64,000 bases of DNA from Lachnoclostridium sp. An131 (GCF_002160825.1 NZ_NFLI01000004.1:62001-126000), one strand, 5' to 3'; positions 24,956 through 33,635 are shown, counted from the first letter of the stretch. A program made the numbers and translations. Notes: generated by a model from the sequence alone, not told the origin.

Positions 24956-25889
24956 CAGTTATCCCTTCCTTCTTTAAAAATTCAAATACTTCCTCTTCCC
25001 TCGGAATCGAAACCTGCGCTCCCAGCCTGGACACACAGATTCCTGCAGCCGCATGGGCAAAACGGATGGCGTCATGAATCTCGTCCCCCTTGCAGAGCCG
25101 GATCGCCAGCGCCGCGCCAAAGGTGTCGCCGGCGGCAGTAGAATCCACTGCCTTTACCCGAAAGCAGGGAATCACCTCCGCTGTCTTCCCGTCATAGAGA
25201 AGCGCGCCCCTGGAGCCCAGCTTCAGAATCACATACTGAGGCTCTGCCTGCTCATACAGCCACTGCGCCGCCTGCCTTGCATGCTCCTCTGTGTCCGGAT
25301 AAATGCCGGTCATGGCCGCCGTTTCCGCCTCGTTCGGAGAAAGAATATAGAGCCCCTTCAGCCTCTCCAGAGGAATCGATTTCGCAGGACCGGCGTCCAG
25401 AAATACCGGAATCCCCTTCTCCCGCGCCAGCTCATAGGTTCGGTACACGGTTTCCAGCGGCATCTCCAGCTGCATGACGACCATATCAAAGCTTCCGCCC
25501 TCCAGCGCCCGCTTTACATCTTCCTCTCCGATGTAGTCGTTGCCTCCCATAGCGCAATAGGATACGTAACGTCCATCCTCGTTCAGCAGCATCAGCGCCA
25601 GTCCCGTCTGATGATCCGGATCCGCCGTCACATAATCCGCACAGATCCCTTCCTTTCTCAGCGCTTCCTGCAGGGCCCTGCCATACTCATCCGCCCCAAC
25701 ACGCCCTACCATCGTCACATTGGCGCCCTGCTTGCTGGCTGCGATCGCCTGATTGGAGCCCTTTCCTCCTGTCGCGTATCCATAATGCCCGCAGGGAACC
25801 GATTCTCCGTATTTCGGAATCCAGTTAGCCCCCTCCACATAGAGATCCATATTCATGCTTCCTACTACCAGAATATTTGGTCTGTCCAT
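24948..25889 (-). CDS. PfkB-family carbohydrate kinase (ribokinase-like)
   Basis: 313-residue sugar kinase. The N-terminal motifs are VVGSMNMDLYV and YATGGKGSNQAIAASKQGANV; the C-terminal PfkB signature is KAVDSTAAGDTFGAALAIRL with catalytic Asp in AAGD; and ATP-site residues lie in YVILKLGSRGALLYDG. ATG 25889 follows CGGAGG at 6 nt. It lies downstream of the importer genes, separated by a hairpin, and most likely phosphorylates the imported sugar before the SIS isomerases act. Ribose, or another pentose or hexulose, is possible. Confidence 0.9.
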   Translation of the reverse strand: MDRPNILVVGSMNMDLYVEGANWIPKYGESVPCGHYGYATGGKGSNQAIAASKQGANVTMVGRVGADEYGRALQEALRKEGICADYVTADPDHQTGLALMLLNEDGRYVSYCAMGGNDYIGEEDVKRALEGGSFDMVVMQLEMPLETVYRTYELAREKGIPVFLDAGPAKSIPLERLKGLYILSPNEAETAAMTGIYPDTEEHARQAAQWLYEQAEPQYVILKLGSRGALLYDGKTAEVIPCFRVKAVDSTAAGDTFGAALAIRLCKGDEIHDAIRFAHAAAGICVSRLGAQVSIPREEEVFEFLKKEGITVE

Positions 25890-25982
25890 ATATGCCTCCG
25901 TCTGTCTTCTATCATACTGTATTTTCACTCAGGCTTCCACGACAAAAAATGTATCTCATCAAAATTTTGTCTGCACCAAAAC

Positions 25983-26042
25983 AAAAAACCGGCGGAACCA
26001 TCAGGAGATCCCCAGAGGCTCCAGGACGATTCCGCCAATTTT
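25983..26042 (-). terminator. Hairpin between permease and ribokinase genes
   Basis: A stem GGCGGAA/TTCCGCC with an inner partial pairing is followed by GGTTTTTTGTTTT on the minus strand. It looks like a terminator or attenuator between the importer genes and the catabolic genes of the operon. Confidence 0.7.
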
Positions 26043-26097
26043 ATGTACCGAATTCCAGCGCAGCCGCCGCAGGGAGGCTGACCGGAATATCTGTTTT

Positions 26098-27072
26098 TTA
26101 GCTGGTTTTGCTCAGCTTCTGTGTTCTTCTCTTATCCAGGATAAAGTTCATAATCAGAACACCAATCAATGCCACGCCCCAGATCAGGTTGCGGTAGTAA
26201 TTGCTCACGCCCGGGAACATGTTCAGATAAGAGGACATCATCTGAAGAATCAATACGGCAATCGCAATTCCCGGAATCGTTCCGAAGCCACCGTTGGGAT
26301 TCACGCCGCCCAGTACGGCGATCAGGATACACTGCATCGTATAGCTGCTTCCAAAGTCAGCCTTTGCAGAATTCAGACGCGCCAGGCTCAAAAGACCCGC
26401 GATACCGGAAATCAGTCCGGAAAGCAGATAGGTCTGAATCAGAATCTTGTTGCAGCGGATTCCCGCAAATCTTGCAGCCTTCTCATTCGTACCTACCAGA
26501 TACATACGTGTGCCGAATTTCGTCTTGCTCATAACAAAGGTCATGGCAGCGCAGACCAGCACAAATACTACGAAGGAAAGCGGAATGTAGCTGAACAGGG
26601 CTGTTGTAGCGAAGCTGGTAAAGCTCGCCGGGATACCGCTGACAGTACTTCCCCCGGATATTACGATCGCGATTCCCTGGAACAGCTGATAGCTTCCCAG
26701 AGTCGCCAGCATGGCCGGTATCTTCAGATAAGATACGAGGAAACCGTTGAAGGCTCCGCATGCCGCGCCGACTACAAGCGCAATCAGGACTGCCACTGCA
26801 TTATTTCCGCCGCCCTGCAGATAGAGGCCGGACAGAATGCCGCACAGGTTTGCAATATATACGGTAGACAGGTCGATTCCGCCTGAAATCATACAGATTC
26901 CTACGCCGACCGCCATCAGGCCGTACTCGGAAAGTGCCTTCGCCATGGTCTGGAAGTTTGCGATCTTGATGAACTGGGAAGGCTTCGTCACACAGGCCAG
27001 CACAATAAACACAAGCAGGATGATAAGCAATCTGACAATATTGCTGTCAATCTTTATCTTCTTATTACTCAT
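26098..27072 (-). CDS. Sugar ABC transporter permease (RbsC type)
   Basis: 324-residue inner-membrane permease with about eight to ten helices. The family blocks are GLMAVGVGICMISGGIDLSTVYIANLCG-like (SGGIDLS), a VGAACGAFNGFLVSYLKIPAMLATLGS loop region, and the coupling-helix segment VGTNEKAARFAGI with GGVNPNGGFGTIPG after it. It begins 3 nt after the other permease stop, so the pair probably forms a heterodimer with the ATPase upstream. The substrate is set by the binding lipoprotein at 29818-30975. Confidence 0.93.
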   Translation of the reverse strand: MSNKKIKIDSNIVRLLIILLVFIVLACVTKPSQFIKIANFQTMAKALSEYGLMAVGVGICMISGGIDLSTVYIANLCGILSGLYLQGGGNNAVAVLIALVVGAACGAFNGFLVSYLKIPAMLATLGSYQLFQGIAIVISGGSTVSGIPASFTSFATTALFSYIPLSFVVFVLVCAAMTFVMSKTKFGTRMYLVGTNEKAARFAGIRCNKILIQTYLLSGLISGIAGLLSLARLNSAKADFGSSYTMQCILIAVLGGVNPNGGFGTIPGIAIAVLILQMMSSYLNMFPGVSNYYRNLIWGVALIGVLIMNFILDKRRTQKLSKTS

Positions 27073-27075
27073 AAT

Positions 27076-28098
27076 TTACGCAGCCTCCTTCTTTAACCTG
27101 GTCTTAACCTTGGCCCCCGCATGGCTCTGGATTGCAGAGACTGCCGTACCAATGATAATGATAGCTCCGATAAAGACCTTCTGCCACTCGATCGGGATGC
27201 CCAGCATAATCAGGCTGTTGGTCACCATGGTCAGAAGCAGGGTTCCCAGAAGGCAGCCCTTCAGTGTTCCGACGCCGCCGGTCATACGGGTTCCGCCTAG
27301 GATTACCGCAGCGATAACCTCCATCTCAGCGCCTTCGTACTCAGTAGGCAGATAACGGATTGCCTGTACCGCATAGCAGAGGCCGCCGATCGCCGCCAGT
27401 CCGCCGTTCACGACGAACACACCAAAGCGGATAGCTTTTACATTGAAGCCGGCGCGTTCTGCCGATACCTCGTCGCCGCCTACCGCGTAGACGCCGCGGC
27501 CTACCATGGTTTTATTCAGTACAAAATATGCCACTATGTAGAGGAACACCATAATCAGGAAGGTCATCGGCAGCGTCGAGCCCAGGCCCGTCTCTGCATT
27601 CTTTACTGTCAAAAGCGGTGTCCTTGCAAAGTTCTCCAGGTTCTCCGGCAGATACATTCTTCCCGCCTCAAAGGCTCCCAGCAGGATGCCGTTGAAGATC
27701 GAGCTGGTGCCCAGCGTCACGATCAGGCTGGGGAAGCGGTATTTTACGATAATGAATCCGTTCAGGGCGCCCATCAGGCAGCCGAAGAACGTGCCGATCA
27801 GGAAGGATACGATCCAGGGAGCTCCGGCCAGGCCCAGCCCCTCTGTAATCACGATTGCCAGATAGCTGCTCAGAGCGCCGATCAGCGGGAAGGATACGTC
27901 CGGTCCCGTGCTGACGAAGGCAAGCAGGGCGCAGAGCGCGTAGATCGAAGGCACGATCATGGAACGAAGCCTGTCAACCAGGTTGTTGTTTGTAAAGAAC
28001 AGTCCGGACTTCGCCTCAATGATCAGCGCAAATACGATAATAATCAGAAAAACATAAAATTCTGACTGCTTCAGCATTCTTTTGAAAGTCTTATTCAT
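27076..28098 (-). CDS. Sugar ABC transporter permease (RbsC type)
   Basis: About 340 residues, multi-spanning. Visible are LCALLAFVSTGPDVSFPLIGALS (equivalent of the SGGIDLS motif, here TGPDVSF), GCLMGALNGFIIVKYRFPSLIVTLG, AVGGDEVSAERAGFN as the coupling loop, and LGGTRMTGGVGTLKG. I choose ATG 28098, which has GAGGG at 7 nt; GTG 28116 and ATG 28104 are alternatives. It partners the adjacent permease. The altered motif in place of SGGIDLS resembles lsr/autoinducer- or other-sugar-type permeases and hints at a non-ribose substrate. Confidence 0.92.
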   Translation of the reverse strand: MNKTFKRMLKQSEFYVFLIIIVFALIIEAKSGLFFTNNNLVDRLRSMIVPSIYALCALLAFVSTGPDVSFPLIGALSSYLAIVITEGLGLAGAPWIVSFLIGTFFGCLMGALNGFIIVKYRFPSLIVTLGTSSIFNGILLGAFEAGRMYLPENLENFARTPLLTVKNAETGLGSTLPMTFLIMVFLYIVAYFVLNKTMVGRGVYAVGGDEVSAERAGFNVKAIRFGVFVVNGGLAAIGGLCYAVQAIRYLPTEYEGAEMEVIAAVILGGTRMTGGVGTLKGCLLGTLLLTMVTNSLIMLGIPIEWQKVFIGAIIIIGTAVSAIQSHAGAKVKTRLKKEAA

Positions 28099-28122
28099 AT
28101 TCATTCCCTCTTTCACCCCTTC

Positions 28123-29613
28123 CTAAAGCGCTGCCTGCGCAAGCGTGTCTGCGTTGAGATCCTTCTCAGACAGATTTCCGGTCACTCTTCCTGCCTGCAT
28201 GACAATCGCTCTGTCGCAGGTTGCAATGACCTCCGCCGTATCATCGGACACAACGAGAATCGCCATGCCCTGGGCAGCCAGCTGCCGAAGCAGGTTGTGA
28301 ATATCGTATTTCGCTCCAATATCCACACCCACGGTAGGACCATTCAGAATCAGCACCTTGGGTTCGCTCGCAAGCCAGCGGGCCAGCACAACCTTCTGCT
28401 GATTTCCTCCTGACAGCGTCTGCACAGGAAGCATGTGATCCTTTGTGGCTACGCCAAGCTCCTTCACCCATTTTTCGGACTCTTCCTCTACCTTCCTGCT
28501 GCTGAGGAAGCCAAGCTTGTTCGCCAGGCGGTCGAGAACGCTGACTACATTATTGCGCATGATAGACTGCGGAAGGAAAAGTCCTTCTGTCAGACGATCC
28601 TCAGGAACCAGGGCGATGCCCAGCTTCTGCGCCGCAGTCACGCTTCCGATCTTTACTTCCCTGCCATCCACAAGAATCTGTCCGCCCGTAGGCTTGAGCA
28701 TGCCGAACAGCGCCAGGGACAGCTCCGTACGTCCGGAACCCAGCTGTCCGGTTACGCCCAGGATCTCACCCTTGCGGAGCTGGAAGCTGACATTCTCAAA
28801 TCCGGGAGCTGAGAGATTTTTTGCTTCGAGAACTACATCTCCTATCTGATCCGGATTCGTCTTTTTCTCCACCTGCGTATCGAAATGACGGCCGGTCATG
28901 TAGTACGCAAATTTTTCCTCCGTCATTTCAGACGTCGGGCAGGAAATCACGTTCTCTCCATTCCGAAGAATTGTGATGCTGTCGGAGATCTCAAATACCT
29001 CATCAAGCTTATGGGATACGAACAGGATCGTAACTCCGCTCTTTTTCAGATCCGCAATAATCTCAAACAGCCGGTTTACCTCTTTTTTGGTCAGAGCCGT
29101 TGTCGGCTCATCCATGATGATCAGCTTCGCATTGTCCAGAAGAGCCCTGGAAATCGCAATCAGCTGCTTGTCAGCCACAGGCAGGGTCTCCACTCTGGCG
29201 TCCAGGTCTACGTCGAAGTTGATCTTCTTTACCGCTTCCTCGGCAATCCTGCGGAACTCTTTCTTATTTACAAATTTTTTCTTGTTGGCGAGCACCTGGT
29301 TAAACGCCAGATTCTCAATTACTGACAGATTCGGGAATACCGAAAAGTCCTGGTAGATTACCTGGATTCCGGCTTTGATCGCTTCTGCCGGAGTCATGAC
29401 GGGATACCCTTTGCCGTCCACCTCGATGCTTCCCGCATCCGGCTTATAAAAACCGGATATAACCTTGATGATTGTGGACTTGCCGCAGCCGTTTTCGCCT
29501 GCCAGACAGTGGGTTTCTCCGCGCTTGATCGTCAGATCCACACCCTTAAGCGCGTGGACGCCGCCGAAGGATTTTTTAATGCCTTTGACGCAAAGAATGT
29601 TTTCACTTTCCAT
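28123..29613 (-). CDS. Sugar ABC transporter ATP-binding protein (double cassette)
   Basis: 496-residue ATPase. First cassette: Walker A GENGCGKSTIIK, the VETLPVADKQLIAISRAL signature region (degenerate LPVADKQ in place of LSGGQ) and Walker B LIIMDEPTTAL. Second cassette: TGQLGSGRTELS, signature LSGGNQQKVVLARWL and VLILNGPTVGVD (Asn-Gly where Asp-Glu is usual, as often in RbsA C-terminal cassettes). It lies 24 nt before the first permease. It energises uptake of the sugar bound by the lipoprotein upstream. Confidence 0.94.
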   Translation of the reverse strand: MESENILCVKGIKKSFGGVHALKGVDLTIKRGETHCLAGENGCGKSTIIKVISGFYKPDAGSIEVDGKGYPVMTPAEAIKAGIQVIYQDFSVFPNLSVIENLAFNQVLANKKKFVNKKEFRRIAEEAVKKINFDVDLDARVETLPVADKQLIAISRALLDNAKLIIMDEPTTALTKKEVNRLFEIIADLKKSGVTILFVSHKLDEVFEISDSITILRNGENVISCPTSEMTEEKFAYYMTGRHFDTQVEKKTNPDQIGDVVLEAKNLSAPGFENVSFQLRKGEILGVTGQLGSGRTELSLALFGMLKPTGGQILVDGREVKIGSVTAAQKLGIALVPEDRLTEGLFLPQSIMRNNVVSVLDRLANKLGFLSSRKVEEESEKWVKELGVATKDHMLPVQTLSGGNQQKVVLARWLASEPKVLILNGPTVGVDIGAKYDIHNLLRQLAAQGMAILVVSDDTAEVIATCDRAIVMQAGRVTGNLSEKDLNADTLAQAAL

Positions 29614-29647
29614 AATTCACCCTCCTTATTTATTTCCCGGGTTTCCC

Positions 29648-29694
29648 ACTGGGGTAACGTAAACAGCCTGCGCTTCTGCTTACGTTGCCCCAGT
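29648..29694 (+). repeat. Long inverted repeat between binding-protein and ATPase genes
   Basis: Fifteen-base arms (ACTGGGGTAACGTAA and its near complement, one mismatch) surround a 17-nt loop, adjacent to the terminator-like hairpin at 29700-29739. In RNA of the operon strand the pair contains one C-A mismatch. Confidence 0.6.
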
Positions 29695-29699
29695 CTGGA

Positions 29700-29739
29700 A
29701 AAAGAGCCGCACACCCCGCATGGATGCAAGATGTGCGGC
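29700..29739 (-). terminator. Terminator/attenuator after binding-protein gene
   Basis: A nine-base stem AGCCGCACA/TGTGCGGCT is followed by CTTTTTCC on the minus strand, 79 nt after the lipoprotein stop. Partial termination here would give more binding protein than transporter. Confidence 0.75.
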
Positions 29740-29817
29740 TGCTTTCATTCATCTCTGAAGCCTTCTTCTCCGTAAGACCAGTCTTCCGGAAATTCAAGCC
29801 GCGATTTCATCATCGAT

Positions 29818-30975
29818 TTAGAAGTCGTAATCGTCGATATTGTCGATGGTGATGGTGATATCAGCATCTCCAACGAGGCAGCGGTTGTCGCCTTCTACCA
29901 GAGTAACGCTCTCATATCCAGGAGCAACCAGGTTAGCGCCTTCGCCTACTTCCTCACCTCTCAGAATCATAGCTGCGGTCTGGCACATTGCATAGCCGGC
30001 ATCCTTCGGATCCCACAGCTTGATGGTGGAGATGGTTCCGGACTCTACGTACGGTCTGAACTCGTTCGGTGTACCAACGCCTACTACCTTAACATTCAGT
30101 CCAAGCTCCTCTACAGCCTGAGCGATGCCCGGGCAGTCTGTGGAAGCCACGCCTGTAAAGCCTGCCAGATCCGGATTTGCGTTCAGGATCTCTTTTGCTC
30201 TCTCATAAGCAGTGTCGATAGACTCTTCAGACTCTGCGGACGGGATAGCACCGTCATTGATCAGCTCCATGTTCGGATAAGCTTCCTGCTGACGAGCGTA
30301 CTGAGCGTTCGCATACTCCATATGTGTGGTGGATGTGGTGTAAGCAACCATCATCGCATACTTGCCTTCCTCACCCATGTCTGCTGCCAGAGCATCCATG
30401 ATAGCTGCGCCGAAGTCCTCAGCTGTGAATGCCTCGATATCGAACAGCGTGTTAACCTGGTTGGAAGCCTCATGTGTTACAACTACAATTCCCTGCTCCA
30501 TTGCGTTCTGCAGAGAAGCCTCGATTGCGCCCGGGTCGATCGGAACTACGCAGAGAGCATCTACGCCCTGAGCGATCATGTCATCGATAACCTGTACCTG
30601 GGAAGCAGCGTCAGCGTTAGCCGGGCCAGTCTGGATTACGTTGATTCCTGTAGCCTCGCCGAACTCATTTACGCCTTCCTCCATGCGCTGGAACCAAGCT
30701 GCGGTGTTGTCCTTTGTAACAACTGCGATGGTCCACTCTGACTCATCCTTGTCAGATTTGTAGTTGGCCAGATCAAACAGATCTCCGCTTGCCGCTGCGT
30801 CGGTGGTCTCTTCTGCCGCATCTGTTGTCTCTTCCGTAGTTTCTGCTGCGTCAGTCGTTTCCTCAGCTGCCGTATCATCAGAGGATACGGTTGTCTGCTC
30901 CTGTCCGCAGGCTGCCAGTGACAATGTCATTGCTGCAACAGCCAGCAGCGCCATAACTTTTTTGAGATTTTTCAT
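29818..30975 (-). CDS. Sugar-binding lipoprotein of ABC transporter
   Basis: 385 residues. Signal peptide KKVMALLAVAAMTLSLAACG with lipobox LAAC, then a linker with repeated EETTDAAE units (to about residue 70), then a type I binding fold: WTIAVVTKDNTAAWFQRM, QVIDDMIAQGVDALCVVPID, and ANPDLAGFTGVASTDCPGIAQAVEELG. Its first step captures the substrate for the adjacent permeases. ATG 30975 follows an AGGAGG site. The fold and operon suggest rhamnose/autoinducer-2/ribose-like sugars; the exact ligand cannot be read. Confidence 0.93.
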   Translation of the reverse strand: MKNLKKVMALLAVAAMTLSLAACGQEQTTVSSDDTAAEETTDAAETTEETTDAAEETTDAAASGDLFDLANYKSDKDESEWTIAVVTKDNTAAWFQRMEEGVNEFGEATGINVIQTGPANADAASQVQVIDDMIAQGVDALCVVPIDPGAIEASLQNAMEQGIVVVTHEASNQVNTLFDIEAFTAEDFGAAIMDALAADMGEEGKYAMMVAYTTSTTHMEYANAQYARQQEAYPNMELINDGAIPSAESEESIDTAYERAKEILNANPDLAGFTGVASTDCPGIAQAVEELGLNVKVVGVGTPNEFRPYVESGTISTIKLWDPKDAGYAMCQTAAMILRGEEVGEGANLVAPGYESVTLVEGDNRCLVGDADITITIDNIDDYDF

Positions 30976-31042
30976 ACTTTTCCTCCTTTTTATTTTTAAA
31001 AGCTCCGCAAATCTCTGCGGCCCTATTATGGGTGAAGTAACA

Positions 31043-31606
31043 TTACTCTACATTCCTGTGTCTTGCTACCATCTCTTCCGGGGCGATTCCCATCTCCTCC
31101 CGGAGCATCATCACCAGAACGTCATAGAAGATGAAGAGCGCCTGCTCAAACAGGTTTCCCATCAGCTGCCCGCTCGGCACGAAATCACCGACAGCCTTGT
31201 ATGCTGCGGCCGGAACCTTTGTCACCAGATCCGCTATCGTCAGAAGATATCCTTCATTGGAGGGAGTAATCAGCGCCAGATCTGCTCCGTTGTCCTTTGC
31301 CATCTTCGCAATGTAGTTCTCATGGCCTACATTGGCGGAACCGCAGGCGCAAATCATCAGGTCGCCCTTTCCGATAGACGGGGTCGTATCATCCCAAATC
31401 CAGTAGGACTTTTTCCCCAGATGCATCAGGCGCATTGCGAACGACCGGGTCGCCAGTCCCTCACGGCCTGCCGCAAGCAGGAAAATGCGGTCTGTCTTCT
31501 TGATTTTCTCCAGAAGCTCGCGGACGTTTGAATCATCCATCTTCGCAAATACCGCTTCCAGCTCCTGTAAAGCCATTTGTGATAACTCTTTAAATCTGTC
31601 TCCCAT
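31043..31606 (-). CDS. SIS-domain sugar isomerase
   Basis: 187 residues with one SIS domain. It has FLLAAGREGLATRSFAMRLMHLGK and DDTTPSIGKGDLMICACGSANVGHENY, then LMGNLFEQALFIFYDVLVMMLRE. The RLMHLG block is like hexuloisomerase, but the GSGSGET loop is replaced by CGSANVGH, so the phosphate contact and reaction probably differ. The ATG follows AAAGGAGAA. It lies between the LacI regulator and the binding lipoprotein at the head of the operon, implying a dedicated role on the imported sugar. Confidence 0.82.
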   Translation of the reverse strand: MGDRFKELSQMALQELEAVFAKMDDSNVRELLEKIKKTDRIFLLAAGREGLATRSFAMRLMHLGKKSYWIWDDTTPSIGKGDLMICACGSANVGHENYIAKMAKDNGADLALITPSNEGYLLTIADLVTKVPAAAYKAVGDFVPSGQLMGNLFEQALFIFYDVLVMMLREEMGIAPEEMVARHRNVE

Positions 31607-31686
31607 TTTTATGTACTTCTCCTTTCTCTGCCTTCCGGCCTCACCAGCCGGCGACCGCTTTCCTGTCATCCCGCAGGCGATTCGAT

Positions 31687-32703
31687 TTACAGCTCCCGGA
31701 TTCTAAGAGCCGGGTTTAGAATAATATGCTTCAAACACTGATCCGGACAGGCAATTCGTTCATTCAGAAGCCGTATCGCCTCCCGCCCCATCATCTTGGC
31801 GTCACGCTCAATATAATTGAACTTGCTGTCGATGATATCGAGGGCTTCTATCCTGTCCAGCCCGATGCAGGCAATATCCTTCGGGAGGCTCTCATGCCTC
31901 TCGTAAAGCGCCTTCAGGAATCCGAGGCTCGTACGGTTGTTTCCGGTGATCACCGCCGTCGGCCTGTCCTCCATGGAAAGCATCTCTCTGGAAAGCTGGT
32001 AAGCCTTTGTCATATGGTAATCTCCTTCAAAGACATACCGGCGGTCCAGAGGGATTCCCGCCTCCTTCAGAGCCTTCTCATATCCTCTGTAACGTGTACG
32101 GGCCAGCACCCGGTCCATCGTCGCATTCAGCAGCGCTATCTTCCTGTGCCCTTTGCCAATCAGACACATGGCTGCTTCATAAATTCCTTTTTCATCATCA
32201 AAGAACACACCGTCATATTCATCCAGACTGTCTGCCTGCCTGTCCATAATTACGACCGGAGCGTTTAAATCCTTCAGCAGCTTTCCAATCTCCCTGCGCT
32301 GTTCCTTTGTAGTATAATCCACGGCAGGCGTATACAGAAGCCCCCGGATCCTGTGGCCCTTCAGCATCATCAGCGCCTTCCGGTCCTTCTCCAGGCTGTC
32401 ATCGGAATTGCAGCAGATTAAGGTGTAGCTGCATTCATCCGCTATCTCTGTGACGCCCCGCAGAATCTCTCCAAAAAAGGGGTTATCAATATCCGGTACA
32501 ATGATCCCGATCGTATTGGAGCTTTGCTGGGAAAGATTTCTCGCCATTGTAGATGGCGTAAAGTGCCGGTCGGCCATCACCTTCAGCACCCGCTCCTTTG
32601 TTTCCCGTTTTACGGAAGCAGAGTCATTCAGCACCCTGGAGACTGTAGCTTTTGAGACGCGTGCTTCTTTCGCAATGTCATTGATGGTAAACTCCTTTGG
32701 CAC
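31687..32703 (-). CDS. LacI family transcriptional regulator
   Basis: 338-residue repressor. The N-terminal helix-turn-helix reads FTINDIAKEARVSKATVSRVLNDSASV with the LacI hinge PSTMARNLS, followed by a type I periplasmic-like effector domain (TIGIIVPDIDNPFFGEILRG, AVITGNNRTSLGFLKALYE, ACIGLDRIEALDI). The start is GTG 32703, chosen because GAGGAGGGGGAGC lies directly upstream; the longer frame from 32751 overlaps the operator. A promoter (32760-32788) and the operator-like site 32735-32752 precede it, so it probably represses its own operon. It is the first gene of the operon running to hxlB. Confidence 0.94.
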   Translation of the reverse strand: MPKEFTINDIAKEARVSKATVSRVLNDSASVKRETKERVLKVMADRHFTPSTMARNLSQQSSNTIGIIVPDIDNPFFGEILRGVTEIADECSYTLICCNSDDSLEKDRKALMMLKGHRIRGLLYTPAVDYTTKEQRREIGKLLKDLNAPVVIMDRQADSLDEYDGVFFDDEKGIYEAAMCLIGKGHRKIALLNATMDRVLARTRYRGYEKALKEAGIPLDRRYVFEGDYHMTKAYQLSREMLSMEDRPTAVITGNNRTSLGFLKALYERHESLPKDIACIGLDRIEALDIIDSKFNYIERDAKMMGREAIRLLNERIACPDQCLKHIILNPALRIREL

Positions 32704-32734
32704 GCTCCCCCTCCTCACCCAGTTTCTCTGTAAA

Positions 32735-32752
32735 TTTGTAACCGGTTTCATT
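32735..32752. promoter_or_regulatory. LacI-type operator upstream of regulator gene
   Basis: TTTGTAACCGGTTTCATT is an imperfect copy of the perfect site at 33559-33576, sharing TTTGTAACCGGTT. It lies just downstream of the promoter -10, ideal for repression of the regulator and the whole sugar operon. Confidence 0.75.
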
Positions 32753-32759
32753 TTTCTGT

Positions 32760-32788
32760 ATTATGGCATATTTCTCTTTCTCTGTCAA
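32760..32788 (-). promoter_or_regulatory. Promoter of the LacI/ABC/hxl operon
   Basis: TTGACA (32788-32783), 17 bp and CATAAT (32765-32760) on the minus strand, with the operator immediately after the -10. Confidence 0.8.
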
Positions 32789-32955
32789 TGAAATCTCGCT
32801 GCAAATATTATTTTTGTATAGTTTGTCAGTTTTTATCCTCATATTTTGTGCATATTGCACTTCCTCTTTCTTTCCATGCTCTTCTTATTTTTTCCTCTTT
32901 CTCCACTAATCGCCAGAAAAAGAAAGCGGTTTCTTTTTCCTGGCCTCCGAAGCAG

Positions 32956-33006
32956 AAAACCCCCGCGGGATACACAGGCTTTTCCTTTGTATCCCGCGGG
33001 GGTTTT
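32956..33006. terminator. Strong bidirectional terminator between rpiB and lacI-type gene
   Basis: A stem of about 19 bp with arms AAAACCCCCGCGGGATACA and its complement, loop of 13 nt, and A/T tracts at both ends. It isolates the rpiB transcript from the regulator operon. Confidence 0.9.
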
Positions 33007-33063
33007 TGCTTTCCTTTTATCCAGACAGCGCGGCCTTTTCCGGCCGCCGGACTTCTGCCCGTC

Positions 33064-33534
33064 CTACGCTTCCGGATATACCGTCTTTTCGAATTCGACC
33101 AGCTCGTCGTATTCCTTTTCCACACGCTTTGCCATCTCCGGGTCAAGTCCTTTGAGATGCTCAGCCTCCAGCCATGCGTTTGCCATCTCGATCCCCATCT
33201 CTTTTCCGATGATGAAGCCGCCCATGCAGAGCACGTTGGTATTGTTTACCGTCTTTGCACGGCGGGCCTGGTACAGGCTTTCGCACAGCGCTGCGTACAC
33301 GCCTCTGTGCTTGTTGCAGATGATGCTGACTCCCATGCCTGTGCCGCAGATCGCGATTCCCCGGTCATATTCCCGGCTCTGAACGCCCCTTGCCACTGCT
33401 ACGGCCGCGTCCTGGAACAGCACCGGCGTATCCGGATCCACATCCGTGATCTCATACCCCTTTTTCAGCAAGTCTTCTTTAATCGCGTTTTTCAGCTCGA
33501 ATCCGGCCGGATCCGCTCCCATGATGATTTTCAT
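33064..33534 (-). CDS. rpiB: RpiB/LacA/LacB family sugar-phosphate isomerase
   Basis: 156 residues. It has IIMGADPAGFELKNAIKEDL at the start, the catalytic Cys in AICGTGMGVSIICNKHRGVYAAL, and NNTNVLCMGGFIIGKEMG. This matches ribose-5-phosphate isomerase B and its relatives, including allose-6-phosphate and erythrulose-phosphate isomerases; an N-terminal His/Asp motif is ADPAG rather than SDHAG, so substrate identity is open. ATG 33534 follows an AGGAGG site. It has its own promoter and a perfect LacI-type operator, hence belongs to the LacI regulon and not to the GDP-fucose genes next to it. Confidence 0.88.
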   Translation of the reverse strand: MKIIMGADPAGFELKNAIKEDLLKKGYEITDVDPDTPVLFQDAAVAVARGVQSREYDRGIAICGTGMGVSIICNKHRGVYAALCESLYQARRAKTVNNTNVLCMGGFIIGKEMGIEMANAWLEAEHLKGLDPEMAKRVEKEYDELVEFEKTVYPEA

Positions 33535-33558
33535 GTCCTTTTCCTCCTGCTTTTTCAT

Positions 33559-33576
33559 TTTGTAACCGGTTACAAA
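33559..33576. promoter_or_regulatory. LacI-type operator upstream of rpiB (perfect palindrome)
   Basis: TTTGTAACCGGTTACAAA is a perfect 18-bp palindrome with the central CG typical of LacI-family operators. It lies just downstream of the rpiB promoter -10 and matches the site before the adjacent LacI gene. Confidence 0.85.
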
Positions 33577-33586
33577 TTATGCTATC

Positions 33587-33615
33587 AATATAAACGCCAC
33601 ACGTAGCTCTGTCAA
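33587..33615 (-). promoter_or_regulatory. Promoter of rpiB
   Basis: TTGACA (33615-33610), a 17-bp spacer and TATATT (33592-33587) on the minus strand, followed by the operator 10 nt later. Confidence 0.8.
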
Positions 33616-33635
33616 CCTTTATTTTGAGCGCTGCT

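Noticed and set aside
28098-29613. ATPase at 28123-29613 as defective because of NGP instead of DEP in its second Walker B
   Set aside because: Degenerate C-terminal cassettes are usual in RbsA-type ATPases; the first cassette has an intact Walker B.
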